From NCBI RefSeq assembly GCF_013343005.1, contig NZ_CP054491.1:2834501-2898500 (forward strand): DNA of 64,000 bases, in the 5' to 3' direction. Below, piece after piece: positions 62,801 to 64,000 of the stretch. The stretch is from Candidatus Reidiella endopervernicosa. Its GTDB lineage: Bacteria > Pseudomonadota > Gammaproteobacteria > GCF-013343005. A model generated the notes under the pieces. That model made no database searches. It saw nothing but the letters and a program-made list of their open reading frames with translations, and was not told the origin of the DNA. The translations under genes were made by a program, and so were the position numbers. Each line of letters starts with the position of its first letter. The stretch's first letter is position 1.

Positions 62801-63479
62801 GTACCGACTTGATGAAGGGGATGGTCAGGCGTCGCTGCTCGATCATCGACGCCTCATCAAGCCGGTCCAGCAGCGAGAAGAGCAGCCCCTGCCCTCGCGG
62901 CGCATGGCGTAACAGATAGGTTGCCGACTCATCGGGTAGTTCCAGACCTCGCCGCTGTGCCAGCGTTTTTAGTGCCTGCTGCTTCTGCTCATCGTCGAGT
63001 GGTTGCAGCTGAAAGGTAAGCCCCCAGGCAAGACGACTCTTCAAATCATTGAGCTTTACCGACAGAGAGGCCGGTGCCACATCTGCACTTACTAGCAGAA
63101 TACCGCCCGCTTCCTGCAGACGATTAAAGAGGTGGAACAGTGCCTCTTCCCAATCGGCTCGCCCTGCCACCTGCCCCACATCGTCAAGACAGACCAGCTC
63201 AAGCGACTCAAACCCCTCGATCATCTCGGGCGGCCAGCTCTCCGCCTCACCGAGTGGCAGGTAGGTCGAGCTCATCCCAGACTCCGCAGCCAGATGACAG
63301 GCAGCCTGCAGCAGATGCGACTTACCAACCTCACCGCCACCCCAGAGATAGATCACTGCCGACTCACCAACAGAAAGCGCTGTACGAATGGCGTTGAGCG
63401 CCTGATCGTTATCGGTGGTGAAGTAGTTTTCAAAAGTGGCGGCTTCGCGCAGTGCGATGCCAAGGGGGAGCTGCATCAT
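62790..63479 (-). CDS. hda: DnaA regulatory inactivator Hda
   Basis: A 229-residue AAA+ protein related to DnaA that stimulates hydrolysis of DnaA-ATP with the sliding clamp. The start MMQLPLGIALREAATFENYF holds a QLPLGI clamp-binding-like motif; YLWGGGEVGKSHLLQAAC is Walker A and LVCLDDVGQV Walker B; no DNA-binding domain follows. The 3' end overlaps the DUF2069 gene. Confidence 0.92.
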   Translation of the reverse strand: MMQLPLGIALREAATFENYFTTDNDQALNAIRTALSVGESAVIYLWGGGEVGKSHLLQAACHLAAESGMSSTYLPLGEAESWPPEMIEGFESLELVCLDDVGQVAGRADWEEALFHLFNRLQEAGGILLVSADVAPASLSVKLNDLKSRLAWGLTFQLQPLDDEQKQQALKTLAQRRGLELPDESATYLLRHAPRGQGLLFSLLDRLDEASMIEQRRLTIPFIKSVLNP

Positions 63480-63501
63480 AGGGCGTTATCTCACCATTCA
63501 A

Positions 63502-63999
63502 TCAGGCGTCGTGTTGGTCGACACCTTCCAGTTCAACCGCCACACTCCCCTCATCGTAGAGCGCGCTGTCGAGATACTCCTGATGTAGATGGCGAACCAT
63601 CACCATAATCACCGCAGCCACTGGCAGCGCCAACAGTACACCGAGGAAACCAAACAGCTGACCACCCGCCAGCACCGCAAAGATCACCGCCACTGGGTGG
63701 AGGCCGATACGATCTCCCACCAGCTTCGGTGTCAACACCATGCCTTCGAGCAGCTGCCCAACAATAAAGGGCACAAAGACCAGCACAATCGGTAACACAT
63801 CCTGAAACTGCATCAACGCAGCAACACCAGCCACGACCACGCCGACGATCAGACCTAGATAGGGAACGAAACTGACCAATCCCGCCAGCACACCAATCAG
63901 TAGCGCCAGCTCCAGCCCCACCATCCAGAGACCGAGCGTGTAGATGGTTGCCAGCGCCAGCATCACCAACATCTGTCCGCGCAGGAACGCACCCAGCAC
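63502..63999 (-). CDS. AI-2E/PerM-family permease, C-terminal part (truncated by window end)
   Basis: The 165 visible residues contain hydrophobic helices and the PerM/YdiK-like motif LALLIGVLAGLVSFVPYLG and PFIVGQLLEGMVLTPKLVGDRIGLHP, typical of the AI-2E transporter family, ending in an acidic tail. The 5' end lies outside the window. The hda-perM pairing on one strand is common in gammaproteobacteria. Substrate unknown. Confidence 0.87.
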   Translation of the reverse strand: MLGAFLRGQMLVMLALATIYTLGLWMVGLELALLIGVLAGLVSFVPYLGLIVGVVVAGVAALMQFQDVLPIVLVFVPFIVGQLLEGMVLTPKLVGDRIGLHPVAVIFAVLAGGQLFGFLGVLLALPVAAVIMVMVRHLHQEYLDSALYDEGSVAVELEGVDQHDA

Positions 64000-64000
64000 C

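Overview
The window is typical gammaproteobacterial chromosome of about 55% GC by eye: dense, mostly short intergenic gaps, many 4-base ATGA overlaps. Gene content and order (rluD-bamD, pilS-pilR, lptF-lptG, pepA-holC-valS, ilvI-ilvH-ilvC-pssA-leuA, hda with a PerM-like permease, DUF4124 proteins) fit a non-enteric gammaproteobacterium, perhaps Chromatiales or Thiotrichales-like. No rRNA, tRNA, CRISPR array, transposase or phage gene was seen, so the genus cannot be fixed.

Layout. 1-12.6 kb: pgeF(partial)/rluD, bamD, nitroreductase, glnB-type PII, nadE, PilS/PilR, RDD protein, lptFG, pepA, holC. 12.6-20.9 kb: a long acidic gene between holC and valS carrying three copies of a repeat, a GGDEF gene with an in-frame amber codon, valS, and a sulfotransferase-like gene with a fourth copy. 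20.9-34 kb: RIO kinase, an AT-rich gap with unknown small ORFs, DUF2058 protein, a cNMP-binding/rhodanese/coiled-coil protein, a GGDEF-EAL gene with two repeat copies in opposite orientation, DUF2892 protein, tcdA, class III cyclase, MFS transporter, tatD. 34-49 kb: a PreP-like protease gene with a garbled 3' third, an ABC-2 exporter, 2-Cys peroxiredoxin, prfC, rimI, family 4 uracil-DNA glycosylase, leuA, pssA, ilvC, ilvH, ilvI. 48.6-57.1 kb: DUF4124 proteins, MIF-like tautomerase, proS, acyP, a thioredoxin/TolC/adaptor operon, class I fumarase, YqhA-like protein. 57.2-64 kb: a PilZ-like gene with the seventh repeat copy, a frameshift-ridden stretch (lipoprotein and LysM genes), DUF4398 lipoprotein, arsC-like, wrbA-like, DUF2069, hda and a partial AI-2E/PerM permease.

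The most unusual content is a family of seven near-identical elements of 282-285 bp (copies A-G: 12651, 13864, 15171, 20314, 26353 minus, 28890, 58838). Each lies inside a protein-coding gene. No target-site duplication is visible. When the element is removed exactly, all four host genes close into single uninterrupted reading frames of 689, 259, 817 and 536 residues. Each element has a long 5' hairpin, a central nested stem and a 3' hairpin, and codes for no conserved protein. It looks like a non-autonomous, hairpin-ended mobile element that inserts without duplication (IS200/IS605-type logic), or possibly an intervening sequence removed from DNA or RNA. Six copies are in sense and one is antisense. 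Direct and inverted pairs could also drive deletion or inversion within the host genes.

Two stretches (36174-36950 and 59384-60957) carry frameshifts out of keeping with their clean surroundings; local consensus error and genuine gene decay cannot be separated from the sequence alone.
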